Source: Selaginella moellendorffii
Taxonomy: Eukaryota > Streptophyta > Lycopodiopsida > Selaginellales > Selaginellaceae
DNA length: 64,000 nt
Assembly (NCBI RefSeq): GCF_000143415.4
Contig: NW_003314272.1
Span: 2,257,728 to 2,321,727, forward strand
Reading direction: 5' to 3'
The notes under the pieces were generated by a model. The model did not search any database, was not told where the DNA came from, and worked only from the letters and a program-made list of their open reading frames with translations. The position numbers and the translations under genes were made by a program. Positions 34,029-43,977 of the stretch are shown here, in pieces; within the stretch, counting starts at the first letter, position 1; the number at the start of each line of letters is the position of its first letter.

Positions 34029-36262
34029 GCGATGGCGGTACGGCGCCCAGCTCTAGCTAACGGCCAGCGGCACACCGCGCGGTATGCCGCCAGTGCTCAA
34101 GAGACCGACCGAGAACCGCAATGCAATGCCGGTACTTTTACTATCTACGTGCCCACACCGTACATTTTAAGCGATTATAGGGAGGGAGGAGGGTTGTTTT
34201 TTCCGTGCTGTTTTTGTGATTTGGGGGGTTTTACGCAAACTACACTACGTACTAGTTGGCCAGCTTTTAGTCTTGGGTGAGGTTCTTGAGATTTTCTTCT
34301 TTATCCATGTTCCAACACCATGGTGTATATATTGTGTCAATATATTTTTGACAGCAGAGAGAGCACACAGCACACAGCCCAGCAGCACCAGCGCAGCAGC
34401 TGCAGAAACAGTAGCAAGAGATCTTTTTGGAAGCTGCAAATACAGCATTGTCTTTGTCGCTTGTAATGCAATTAGCTGAAATCCAAGGACAAAACAAGCT
34501 TAGGCCTACCTGGTGATGGATGCATGGCTGAATAATAATCAGAGAGAGATTCTTCTTGGTGTGAGATTATTTGTGGGAAGGAAACAGAAAGTGTGTGTCA
34601 TACCTAATTTTTTTGTCATGCCACCTGTAATGTTATTTTTTTCTTCTCTTCTTTCTGGGTGGGAGTAGTGGCATCAGCAAATTTGTGTGTTTGTGGGCTC
34701 AAGACTTGTGTGTGTGTGTGTGTGTGTGTGCTTCTCACTCTGGCAATGTATTTTTTTGTGGTGATTTTGCCAGAGGATGGTCTCAGTCCAAGCTCAGTGA
34801 AAGGTCAAAGCCCTCTGGAATGCTGCTGCTTGCTTCTTTCTTGCTTGGTAACAAGTGTGAAGGGGATGGCTGTCCAGCCAACAGGGAAAAAATTGATAGC
34901 TAGGCAAAGTTAGTAGATTTTTGAGGTTACACTCTGTAAAACAATTGTTTTGCTTTCCTCTCTTTTTTACTTCCTTGCTTCTTGAGCTGTGTGGCCACTA
35001 CAAATGCCAACAAGGGGACCCTCCCTCTCCTTGTTGTTGGGGTCACAAGTCACAAAAAAAGGAGGGAGAGGGGTTTGGCTCAAAAACAAAGCCAAAAAAT
35101 GGGGGACATGTTGTTGTGACTGTCATTTTGGTCCCTGGAAATGATGGTGGTGGTGGACCAGAACCAGAAGAACAAAGGCAAGCAACCAAGAAAAAAAACA
35201 ATACTCCTATAAAAACAAAAAGAAATGGAAAAAAAAAACCAACCAATGGAAGAGAAGTTTGACCGTTGCCGTGTTCTGTGCGTGGGATGGAGATTTTGTT
35301 CCGCGTTTGACCGTTGAATATTCGGATCGCTTGCACGTGTAGCTGGCCTATGTAAAGGAAAAGATCTGGCAAGCCTGAATATGCGAGGGAATCAATCCAG
35401 GACGAAAGAAATTATTATAACGGCGAAAGTGCGCATATTACCTGTGGCGTTTTAAGTCTGCCATGGATGGATGATGGATGGATCTCTCTCCTCTCTTTTT
35501 TTTTCTTTTTCTCCCGGCGAGAGTGGAGTGGAATCACTCAGGTGTTTGATGATTGGTGTCACGGTGCGAAGAAAATTCTGGACTGGTTGATGCTTTGTTC
35601 GTGTGCTTATTGCAGGAGAGTACTGCGATGGAAGAACTGCAAAACTGAAGTGGAGGAAGTGATTGACTAGAACAAGAGAGAAGGAAGTCCTGCGCTGTTT
35701 TCATACTTGCAACGTGTCCAGAATCTCGTCTGTGGTCAATCGATCCAGTTATCAAATCCGGAAGGACACGGAACAAAGACGCCAAGGTTAGTGGATTGGC
35801 CTTTTGCTTCTTTCTCCATAGAAAAATAGAAGCTAGCACACTTACGCAGGCTAATGTAGAGGCGCTCGTTTGAAGGGAATCACGGAGCTCCTGCAGTGAA
35901 AACAAGCTGAGCAGTGGCCTAGAAAAAAGACACAAGAAAAAAACTATGCCTTGCCTGGAAGACGAGCTTTTCTCTCGTTGGAGGAACGAAACACCAGAGA
36001 CTTTCGATCGAGCGTCCTGTGTAGAGCATGCACTGTTCGAGAAAAAAGAGAGAAAGAAAGAAAGAAAGATAAAAACTGTGACTTGCCTGGAAGGCGAGCT
36101 TTTCTCTCATTGTAGAAACGAAAATCCAGAGACTTTCGATCGAACATCCTGTAAAGCATGCAAGCGCCAAGGAAACAAAAGATCAAGCGAAAGAAGCGAC
36201 TGCATTGATCACAGGCAAGGAAAGAACACACTGAAGATCAAAACCAGACTTTTCCACTCGTT
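34029..36262. other. Intergenic, low-complexity patches
   Basis: Contains a (TG)n tract at 34709-34731, A- and T-rich patches, and the direct repeat pair described separately. No supported gene. Confidence 0.5.
35944..36161. repeat. Direct repeat pair of about 88 bp
   Basis: 35944-36031 and 36074-36161 share CTTGCCTGGAAG.CGAGCTTT, AGAGACTTTCGATCGA and a GCATGC end with few changes, separated by a GAAAGAAAGAAA run. It looks like a local tandem duplication near the 3' end of ISD11. Confidence 0.8.
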
Positions 36263-36514
36263 TCAAGCTTTCCTGGCTTTGCCTATCTCCATCACGTTCT
36301 TGAGGCGAGGAGCATAGAGCGAGTACACCACCGTCTGGCGCTTCACTACCTCGAGCTGCTCCTTACCGCTCGCAAATGCCTCTGCCGCATTGCCGGATTG
36401 GCGAAATCCTTGCCTGGATCGGCGCTTGATGTACTCACGCACATTGTAGTCGGTGAACTTGCGCGCCTCGCGCAGGAAACCCCGGTAGAGCGCGCGCACC
36501 TGCGCGGGATCCAT
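36263..36514 (-). CDS. ISD11: LYR-motif protein ISD11 (LYRM4-like)
   Basis: 83 residues, one exon. Small mitochondrial protein that stabilises the cysteine desulfurase NFS1 in iron-sulfur cluster assembly. The LYR signature is ALYRGFLREARKF near the N-terminus, followed by DYNVREYIKRRSR and the C-terminal KEQLEVVKRQTVVYSLY block typical of ISD11. Length matches the family. It shares a very short (75-bp) intergenic region with the divergent LpxA gene. Confidence 0.9.
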   Translation of the reverse strand: MDPAQVRALYRGFLREARKFTDYNVREYIKRRSRQGFRQSGNAAEAFASGKEQLEVVKRQTVVYSLYAPRLKNVMEIGKARKA

Positions 36515-36589
36515 CGCCTCGCGTCCTGTAGCATAAACCCTAGAATTTAGGGTTCTTGGGTTTTACTTGTTTTAACTGGCTGGGAGGGA
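36515..36589. promoter_or_regulatory. 75-bp bidirectional promoter of ISD11 and LpxA, with telo-boxes
   Basis: Only 75 bp separate the two start codons. The interval contains AAACCCTAG (36535-36543) and a following TTAGGGTTC. These are telo-box motifs common in promoters of plant translation and organelle genes. There is no clear TATA box. Confidence 0.55.
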
Positions 36590-38427
36590 ATGCTGTGGAT
36601 TCGTCGCTCCTCCCGGCGGATCTGTGCGCAGCTGCTGCCATTCCCTTTGGCGCCACCCGCCGCAAGCACCACATTCAATAGCATCGCGAAACGATGTCGA
36701 TTTGAGGTAAGGTGATCGCTTTTGGTTGCTTGAGTTCTGGATAATTTTTTTTATCTTAGATGATCCATAGTACGAGCAGGGATGATCTGTGAGTAACGCA
36801 ATCCCATGAGCCACTGATTTGAGTCGCTTTCAGGCAAAATTCTGGGATTTCTAGCTCTGAGCCTTCTCTGCTACCATCACCAGGAAGCTCCAGGGTCCAT
36901 CCGACAGCCATTGTTCACTCTCAAGCTACCATCGGTGAGGTAAGTTCCATCTTTTTGTCTGTCTTTCTCGTGGTTTCTAAGTTCCAAGTGGTTTGTGGTG
37001 TTCTTCGTGAGTTTCCTTCGTGGTTTTTCCAGCTTCTCGTGCAATTCTTTCTTGGTGATGTGAATTTGTGGTTCTACGTATCTTAAGTTTCTGGCCGTGT
37101 GCAGCGCGTGAGTATTGGTCCATTTTGCAGCGTTGGTCCCGGTGCAAAGCTTGGCAGTGGCTGCACACTCCACCCAAACAGCCACATCTTTGGAAACACC
37201 CACATTGGCGACAACTCCACGCTCTTCCCGTGAGTTGCAACGAAACGCTCTTTTCATGAACGTCATTTCTCTTTTTCTCTGTCTTCCATTGATCACAGGG
37301 GAGCAATAGTTGGAGCTGACATTCCTGGTGAGACGGTCATCGGCAAGAATAACAGCATCGGCTGTTATGCGGTAGTCGGAGTGAAGTGCCAAGATCTCAA
37401 GTACAAAGTAAACATCCAAGTTCTTGTTCTTCTCCATTAAGACTTTTATTCCAGGATGGAGACGAATGCTTTCTTCGAATAGGTGATAATAACGATATAA
37501 GGGAGCACGCCAGCGTTCACAGATCGTCCAAAAGCACCGATAGCACGGTACGTTGTATCCTCAAACTTCAAGTTTGATTCGAAAAAGTTATTTTCTCTTG
37601 TCCCAAGAACTCAAGTTTGATTCGAAGTTCTTTTATCTTTCAGATAATTGGCGACAGCAATCTTATAATGGGAGCCTGTCACATTGCACACGACGTCAAG
37701 CTCGGTAACAGCAACATTCTGGCAAATGGTACTCTTCTAGGCGGTCACGTCGTGGTGGAGGTAGCGATCTAGTTTTTCGCGACACTTAAAAAAGTTTTGG
37801 TTTAGAATTGTATCCACACAGGAGGAGGAGCGGCAGTGCATCAGTTTTGTCACATCGGCTCTTACTCCTTCTTGGCAGGCGGTTCCATGGTAAATGATCC
37901 GCATTGTTTTTTTAATCACCTATCAAGATCTTCACCAAAACTGTATGTTTTTGCTGCATCAGGTGGACAGAGATGTTCCAACGTATATGATGGTTGCTGG
38001 GAATCGTGCAGAGCTTCGGGGACTTAATCTGGAAGGACTGAGACGGCGTGGATTCTCCGAGATCGAGGTACTCTCTTAAAAACTTCTTTTCTGCATTGGT
38101 TTTGTAATTCCTTTCTTTTGTTCTCAGGTGAACAGCCTGAGGCGAGCTTATCAAAGGCTTTTCGTGAACAGTGATGAAAATGCTGGAGGGATCGACGACC
38201 GACTTGCCATTCTCGTGAGCCGTTTATTTTTCTCAGTTGGAATAGTGGTTTGTTGTTGATTTCATGAACTTTGGCTTTGGCAGGACTTGGATGCAAAGCT
38301 TTCCAAGGTTGAGGTAGTTCTTCAGATGATCCAGTCTGTCCGGGATTGTTTCGGAGAGAATCGAAGAGGCCTGTGTAAGTTTCGGCAAGTAACTGGAATC
38401 ATAGACAATGCGATTGATATTCCTTGA
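36590..38427 (+). CDS. LPXA: UDP-N-acetylglucosamine acyltransferase LpxA, mitochondrial
   Basis: First step of the lipid A-type pathway that plants keep in mitochondria. The presequence [18 protein letters not shown] is Arg-rich and amphipathic, as for mitochondrial import. About ten short exons can be joined; those I trust most are 37105-37229, 37299-37407, 37455-37547, 37644-37760, 37806-37889, 37963-38067, 38128-38214 and 38284-38427. The left-handed beta-helix hexapeptide pattern runs from [14 protein letters not shown] onward. The HIAHD motif carries the catalytic His, and [10 protein letters not shown] and [17 protein letters not shown] are LpxA-specific. The first intron uses a donor at 36712 to keep the frame. 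Its stop codon touches that of the convergent fucosyltransferase gene. Confidence 0.9.
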
Positions 38428-40771
38428 TCAAGCTCTACACATACAGTGGCTTAGCGGGTTCTCGTAGATATCAAATCCTGGAAACGTCGGCTCGGGTAAA
38501 CCCGTCCGGAACTCGTGAGTGGAGGCAACCTGGTCCACGAAGGCCGGCCATCCCAGCGTGGGATCGCCCAGCGCCTTGGCCATGAGGCTCTTGTCCGGTT
38601 TGATGGACTTGAGCTCGTGTCCCATGTATCTCCTGGTACCAATGACGAGCTTGGCAAAGTTTCCACCGTGCGTCATCACGAAGACATCGGACTTGACGCA
38701 CACCAGGAAGTCGAGAGCAGCGAGGCTGGTGACGTGCTGTCTGAATGGCTTGAGTTCCTCTTTCGTTGCTAGATCGTCTTTTCTCACCTGTGAAAAGGAA
38801 AACCATTTTAAATTTACAAACTCTGGAAAAACTTACCAAGTTTGGGAACATGTTTCGTAGCGGGGACATGCGATTCTCACCGCCATAAACTTGGCCCGAC
38901 GCGACGTAAATCTGCGTCTCCTTTGGATACCCCTTGGCCATGAGAACCACGCCAACTTCTGCCGGCTCGAGTGGACACCTTCCCTCTTTTCTTTTCAGTA
39001 GAGCTTGACGCCACAAATGTGACCCGTTCTGAAACGAGGAAGGATTGGATGAGCTAAACACAAAAGCAAAGACGGCTTACCTTGAACCTGCGAGGCCATT
39101 CTTTCTTCCTGTAAGCAGCCATCATTGCTTTTTCTTCGCGGTTACCAACAAAATCACAAAATGAAAGTCCGACCATTCCCTTCTCGAATCGCAAGTGTAA
39201 GGCCCTGAAATGCTGCGTTACAGGAAGTCAAGTAGTGGGATGACGCGACTTACATATACGGCTTCAATAAGCCCGTTCTGTTTCTCATCCTGGAAACTAG
39301 GACATCCGCCATTTCTTCTATATGAGGCAAAAACTTCAAAGCGTGGTAGTTGACCCTGCATCTCAGCTTGTTAATTTCAGCTGGCACATTATCATACCTG
39401 ATCAAAGACAGCATGAAACACAGATGGTAGAAACATACACAACATAGTACAAAAGACGCTTACCCAAGCCTGTCGACAAAAGGCTTTAGAGCCATCACTC
39501 TTTTCTCTTTGATACGAGGCAAAACGTTGTCCAAATACCACTGTGCCGATGCATATTTGGGGATGTTCTTAACAGTCCTCCTGAAAGTCAAATTCGCAAA
39601 TTCGCTATAAAAACAAGAAAGGTGAAACCGGGCTTACTTGAGACTAGTATACAAATCGCCTTTATCCGGCAACCACGACGGTATGTCTTTCACAATCCGC
39701 ACGTCATCTTTGAGGGACTCTATAAAATGATCCACGTCAAAGACGTCCTCAAACCGCCTGCATGCAGAAGCTTTAACTTAGGAGTTCCTGGAATTCGTGT
39801 GCAATCAGACGGACTTTGATAATAGTAGGAGCGCACAACTTACGTTTTGTCTTTCCATATCTGGTCCTGCTTCATCAACGGGATGATGAGCGTCACGTTC
39901 ATGATCCTTGCAACAGCAACAGCATTGCAAATCTGCAAATTTTATGGAGCTCTTGAAACACATACTATAACTGCTGTTAAACAACTAACCGCAATGCGCT
40001 GTTGATTTAGTCCTCCTTCAGCATGGATGCCGAGGTAACCATTTGTTTCATCCTCCGCTAGAGGCACTATACAAAAGAAAGAGCGCTTGAATCAGACACA
40101 GGGAAGCGAAAGAACTAACAAAGAAAAGAAGCGAACGAACCAATGTGTTTAGAAGCTCGCTCCTCGGCGCAAGGCCGCCACGACTTAGTTGCAGATTTTG
40201 GATTGTGCCACAAAGAAGGCGTGTCCGAAACCTTCACAAAAAATTCCAATTTTTTGGTTCTTAAGCTGGAAAGAAGGAGATCAAAGATGAAAGCTTACCG
40301 GTGGACAATGCAGCATCACACCATCCTTCCGACAGAGATATGGACGATTCTAAACCAAAGAAGAAGAGAAATAAACAATCTATAAGACTACGTAGCGAGC
40401 ATGGATATTGTTTATCTTACCAAATGTCCCCACGCAAGAGGCAAGCAAAAGAACAAGAGCCCGAGAAGAGCCAAGGACACGGCCACGGCGATCCAGCCCC
40501 GCCGTGCCAAAACCCTGGCACCTAGCGATCCCTCCGACTCCGAGGAAGAGCTCTCGCCCTCCCTGGACACGATCCTCGACACAAACCCTGGCAGCGACTG
40601 GAACGCGTGAAGAACGCGAGCAATGTAGCCCTGGGGGTTGTGCTGCGGCGCCTGCTGCTTCTTCATCGACGGCGGATCGGCCGCCAGCAGCGACTGCCTC
40701 GCGGCGGCACCAGATCTCGCGATCGCCGCCGCCGCCACGGCGCTGCCTCCACTCCGCCACGCCTCCGCCAT
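38428..40771 (-). CDS. Plant O-fucosyltransferase family protein (DUF246/GT106-type)
   Basis: Probable Golgi type II glycosyltransferase of the large plant O-FucT-like group, some of which act on cell-wall polymers. The first exon (40421-40771) encodes a Ser/Ala-rich tail followed by one membrane anchor (AVSLALLGLLFFCLPLAWG). About ten exons follow. The block ALHLRFEKGMVGLSFCDF (39090-39210) is the conserved RFE motif region. The segment YVASGQVYGGE and the last exon (38428-38788) with FVMTHGGNFAKLVIGTRRYM are diagnostic. An in-frame ATG at 40783 could add four residues. The acceptor is unknown. Head-to-head with SEN2 and tail-to-tail with LpxA. Confidence 0.88.
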
Positions 40772-40811
40772 AGCTACATTCAAATGAAGCTTACTTGTTA
40801 GGGTTTATGCG
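40772..40811. promoter_or_regulatory. 40-bp head-to-head spacer between O-FucT and SEN2
   Basis: The start codons are 40 bp apart. The spacer holds TTAGGGTTTA (40799-40808), a telo-box on the minus strand, so each leader must begin inside the other gene or in this tiny interval. A two-codon upstream ATG (40807, ATGCGATGA) overlaps the SEN2 start. Confidence 0.5.
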
Positions 40812-41766
40812 ATGAGCCGATGGAAGGGGAGAGGGGCGAAAGCGGTGGCCGAGGCGGCGCCGCTGTCTGGATTGTATGACGAGATCAGGCGATGGTCGGC
40901 GCGTCTAGAGTGCGCATTGAGCGCCTCCGGGGGGACGCTCGTGGCGAATCGTCAGCAAGCTCGCCTTCTCTGCGCTACAGGCTTTGGATCCGATGTGCTC
41001 TCGAGTGAGTGTGTGATTTCCAGAGATTTAGTGCCAGTGTTGTGATCGCCAGCTCCGGATCGTCGTGGAGATGGCGAGGATTTGGCGACTACACACGTCT
41101 TTCAGCTGATGCTTGAGGAAGTTTTCTACTTGAGCTACGAGCTAGATTGCCTTCGCGTCCATCGCCAAAGCTCACAGGTTTAGCTCTCTTTGCTTGCTCT
41201 CATCTCTTTGTTCCTTTGTGTGTGTCCTCTGCTTTGCAGGGCCGTGTGGATCTTACACTCGAGGAATTGTGGTGCTTGATGCAAGAATTCAACAGGGAGT
41301 TTGTGAAGATCTACAAGGCTTACTCTCACCTAAGGAACAAGCGATGGGTTGTTCGTCCTGGTCCACAGTATGGAGCCGATTTCATGGCATACAGGCACCA
41401 CCCGACTTTGGTGCATTCAGAGTACGCAGTTATTGGAAGCTTTTGCTCTCTCGTTTGTGACAAAAGATGGTCTTGCAGCTATGCAGTTCTTGTTATCTCG
41501 GTAGATGATCCCCAGAGCAGGCTGGCTTCATGGACGGATGTTCAAGGTATGACCCGGTTGTGCGGCAGTGTAGCAAAGGTGAGACGATCATTCAAGCAAG
41601 ATCCTCTCTCACATGTCAATCGAGCTTGCAGACACTGTTGGTGCTGTACATCATAGTTGACATGGGCCATGATCTGTCTTCTCCAACGTATTTGGAGCGA
41701 ATAAAAGTGGAGGAAGTAGAAGTGCGTCGATGGCTACCACAGAAACACCGAGAAGACTCACAATAA
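40812..41766 (+). CDS. SEN2: tRNA-splicing endonuclease catalytic subunit SEN2
   Basis: Cuts pre-tRNA introns as part of the TSEN complex. Five exons (40812-41004, 41053-41177, 41240-41421, 41479-41578, 41632-41766) give 244 residues, as in plants. The N-terminus MSRWKGRGAKA matches plant SEN2. The catalytic domain shows YSHLRNKRWVVRPGPQYGADF (trailing Tyr), then the His in LVHSDYAVLV and the Lys in LCGSVAKTLL, the three nuclease residues. Short introns of 48-62 bp separate the exons. It shares a 40-bp spacer with O-FucT. Confidence 0.92.
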
Positions 41767-43370
41767 CGTAAAATGGTTTTTGAGGAAGGTTAGTTTACAT
41801 TCAAAACTTTGCTTAATAATTCATGTTTAGTTATATTTATTAATACAATTGATCAATCAGAAGTTTATAACTATAACTAGTACTTGCCCATCAAAAGTTA
41901 GCGAGGGTAAATTTAGTGCTAAAATTAATACAATGCACTATACTAATCATTGTGTTATGTGATGTTTAGTTTGCATTTGTTCTTCTTTTCCCATTGGATA
42001 ACAAAAGAAAAAGTTTTGGTGAGATTTTTTTTTTTCCACAAAATGGAAGCATGATACCTATTCCTAATTGAAGCGAATTATCTCAACCTAGAAGCTGCCT
42101 AAACCTTGGAAAGAAGAGATGAACATCACTTTGACAGAATTTAGATGGTATTTTTCCATATTTTTACATATTGTACAATGTTATGAGCTTGGCAGTGGTG
42201 GAAGCCATAGTTATCTCCACTACAATGGCAGCCTTTTCTCGATTGCTTCCTTTTGCAACACTAGTAGCAGAAGTGCTGAGGTGATGGAGCTTGAATCCTT
42301 TATGTGGCTCATGAGGTATAGCTCTAGCATGAGCTTGAGCTCTAGCATCCTAGGTGTTGATGGTGAACACTACTAAGTTTTTGGTGTTGTCCTTGTTCTC
42401 GTTACCACTGTTGTAGTTTTGGCTGTCCTTGGAGTTTGTGTCCTATGCACTATTCTTGTGGGAGATGGCAGTGTCACTGAGACAAAAGTGTGCTTGTTTC
42501 TTGATCACTTCCTTAGACTTGTGTGGGGCAGCATGAACTGCCAACTTCTTCTCTTCATCTTTGATCTCCAAGATGTCTTTGAAGAGGAGGAATACTTCAT
42601 TTGATCTTTGTAGACTGTGATGGTTGCATGGAACTCTATGCCTTGTAGTTGCAGTGAACCCATCAACCTATGAAGAAAGCAGAGTTCAGAACCAAGTGGT
42701 AAAAATAGAGGGCTACTTTGGAAGACTTGGATGGTACTAGGTCATTCAACTTGCAAAGTCCAAGGTTTCTTTGAGTAAGCATTAAGAAAGAACTTTGCAT
42801 TACCTCAGTATGGAGAATTTCCTTGAGCTCAATTATAGGGCATTTTTCACTCCAATAGCTGGAAACAATGGAAAAAAGTCACCAATGAAAGTTGGCTATC
42901 AAGAACGAAGAACATATACTAGACATGGAATAGAGTTTTGCATGAAGTGCCATAGATGTTGTAGAACTTAAAATCTTTTGGAAGTTTTGCAGAGAACCAT
43001 AGGCGGCAAGACTCATTTGCCCACTCAAGAATGCATCTATTGAAAGGAATGGGTATTGTCTTGTCATCATAGCTCAATTGCATAGAAAATATTTAGTTTA
43101 TCAGCATAACCAAAGAAAAGAAAAGAGAACTTGATATACCATTAATTATGTTCTCTTTAAGTGCAACTTCCATCTCAAACACTCAAGGGGTCCATATAAG
43201 TGTAACTTGATATACTTGGGATTGTTATCATGCTTTCTATGCCGCCTCCAAACTTGCAATTGTGGAGGGGCACTCCCATTCATATGTGAGGGATGCCATC
43301 ATTGTTTGACAAATGTAATCATGGTCAACACATTGCATGCAATATATGTTTTTCTCTCACCCCATGCAAT
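41767..43370. other. AT-rich intergenic; no supported gene
   Basis: Mixed AT-rich sequence. An open frame at 42119-42376 and others give peptides with no recognisable family and no splice context. Confidence 0.5.
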
Positions 43371-43378
43371 TGGCCACC

Positions 43379-43972
43379 TGTAAGCGGTTGAATTTAGACT
43401 TCTCGGGAGGTCACCCAACCCAATACTATTCAAACCCAAGGACACTTAACTCCAACTATCCCATGACCTTTGGCCAATTGGAAAAGGGGGGTGCACTCTT
43501 ATTCATGGGCCCTTTCCCTCTATATTTGAACCCGATGGATTGTTTCTCAAGTCATTCTCTTTAGTTGCTTACAATCCACCATGCTTCCCTGCAAGTTCAC
43601 GCCCTCATGAACGGAAGCTGAGAGTCATAACTCTCCTGAGAGCCCCGCTCTCTTGACACCCTACCCCTTGAGTCGAGCCCAGCGGGAGCAAACTGGACCA
43701 GTCAGATGTCAATCAACATGTGGTGTGATTCCTCTAGCCAACCAACAAAGTCGGACCTGAAACCGCTTTGATACCAAATGTAAGCTCCTGAATTTAGACT
43801 TCCCGAGAGGTCACCCAACCCAATATTATTCAAACCCAACGACACTTAACTCCAACTATCCCAAAACCTTTTACCAGTTGAAAAAGGGGGTGCACTTTTA
43901 TTCATAGGCCCTTTCCCTCTATATTTGAACCCGATGGATCGTTTCTCGAGTCGTTCTCTTTAATTGCTTACA
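43379..43972 (-). mobile_element. Complete TRIM (terminal-repeat retrotransposon in miniature)
   Basis: Two direct repeats of about 195 bp (43379-43573 and 43779-43972) begin TGTAAGC and end GCTTACA, i.e. TG..CA with short inverted ends. A 205-bp internal part lies between them. Read on the minus strand, the repeat is followed by TTTGGTATCAAAGCG, nearly the initiator-Met tRNA primer-binding site (TGGTATCAGAGC). The element is bracketed by a perfect 5-bp target duplication, CCACC at 43374-43378 and 43973-43977. It has no coding capacity, so it must have moved with proteins supplied by another element. Confidence 0.92.
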
Positions 43973-43977
43973 CCACC

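Noticed and set aside
33185-34060. Gly/Arg-rich frames overlapping the U-box gene
   Set aside because: Shadows of the GC-rich coding sequence in other frames.
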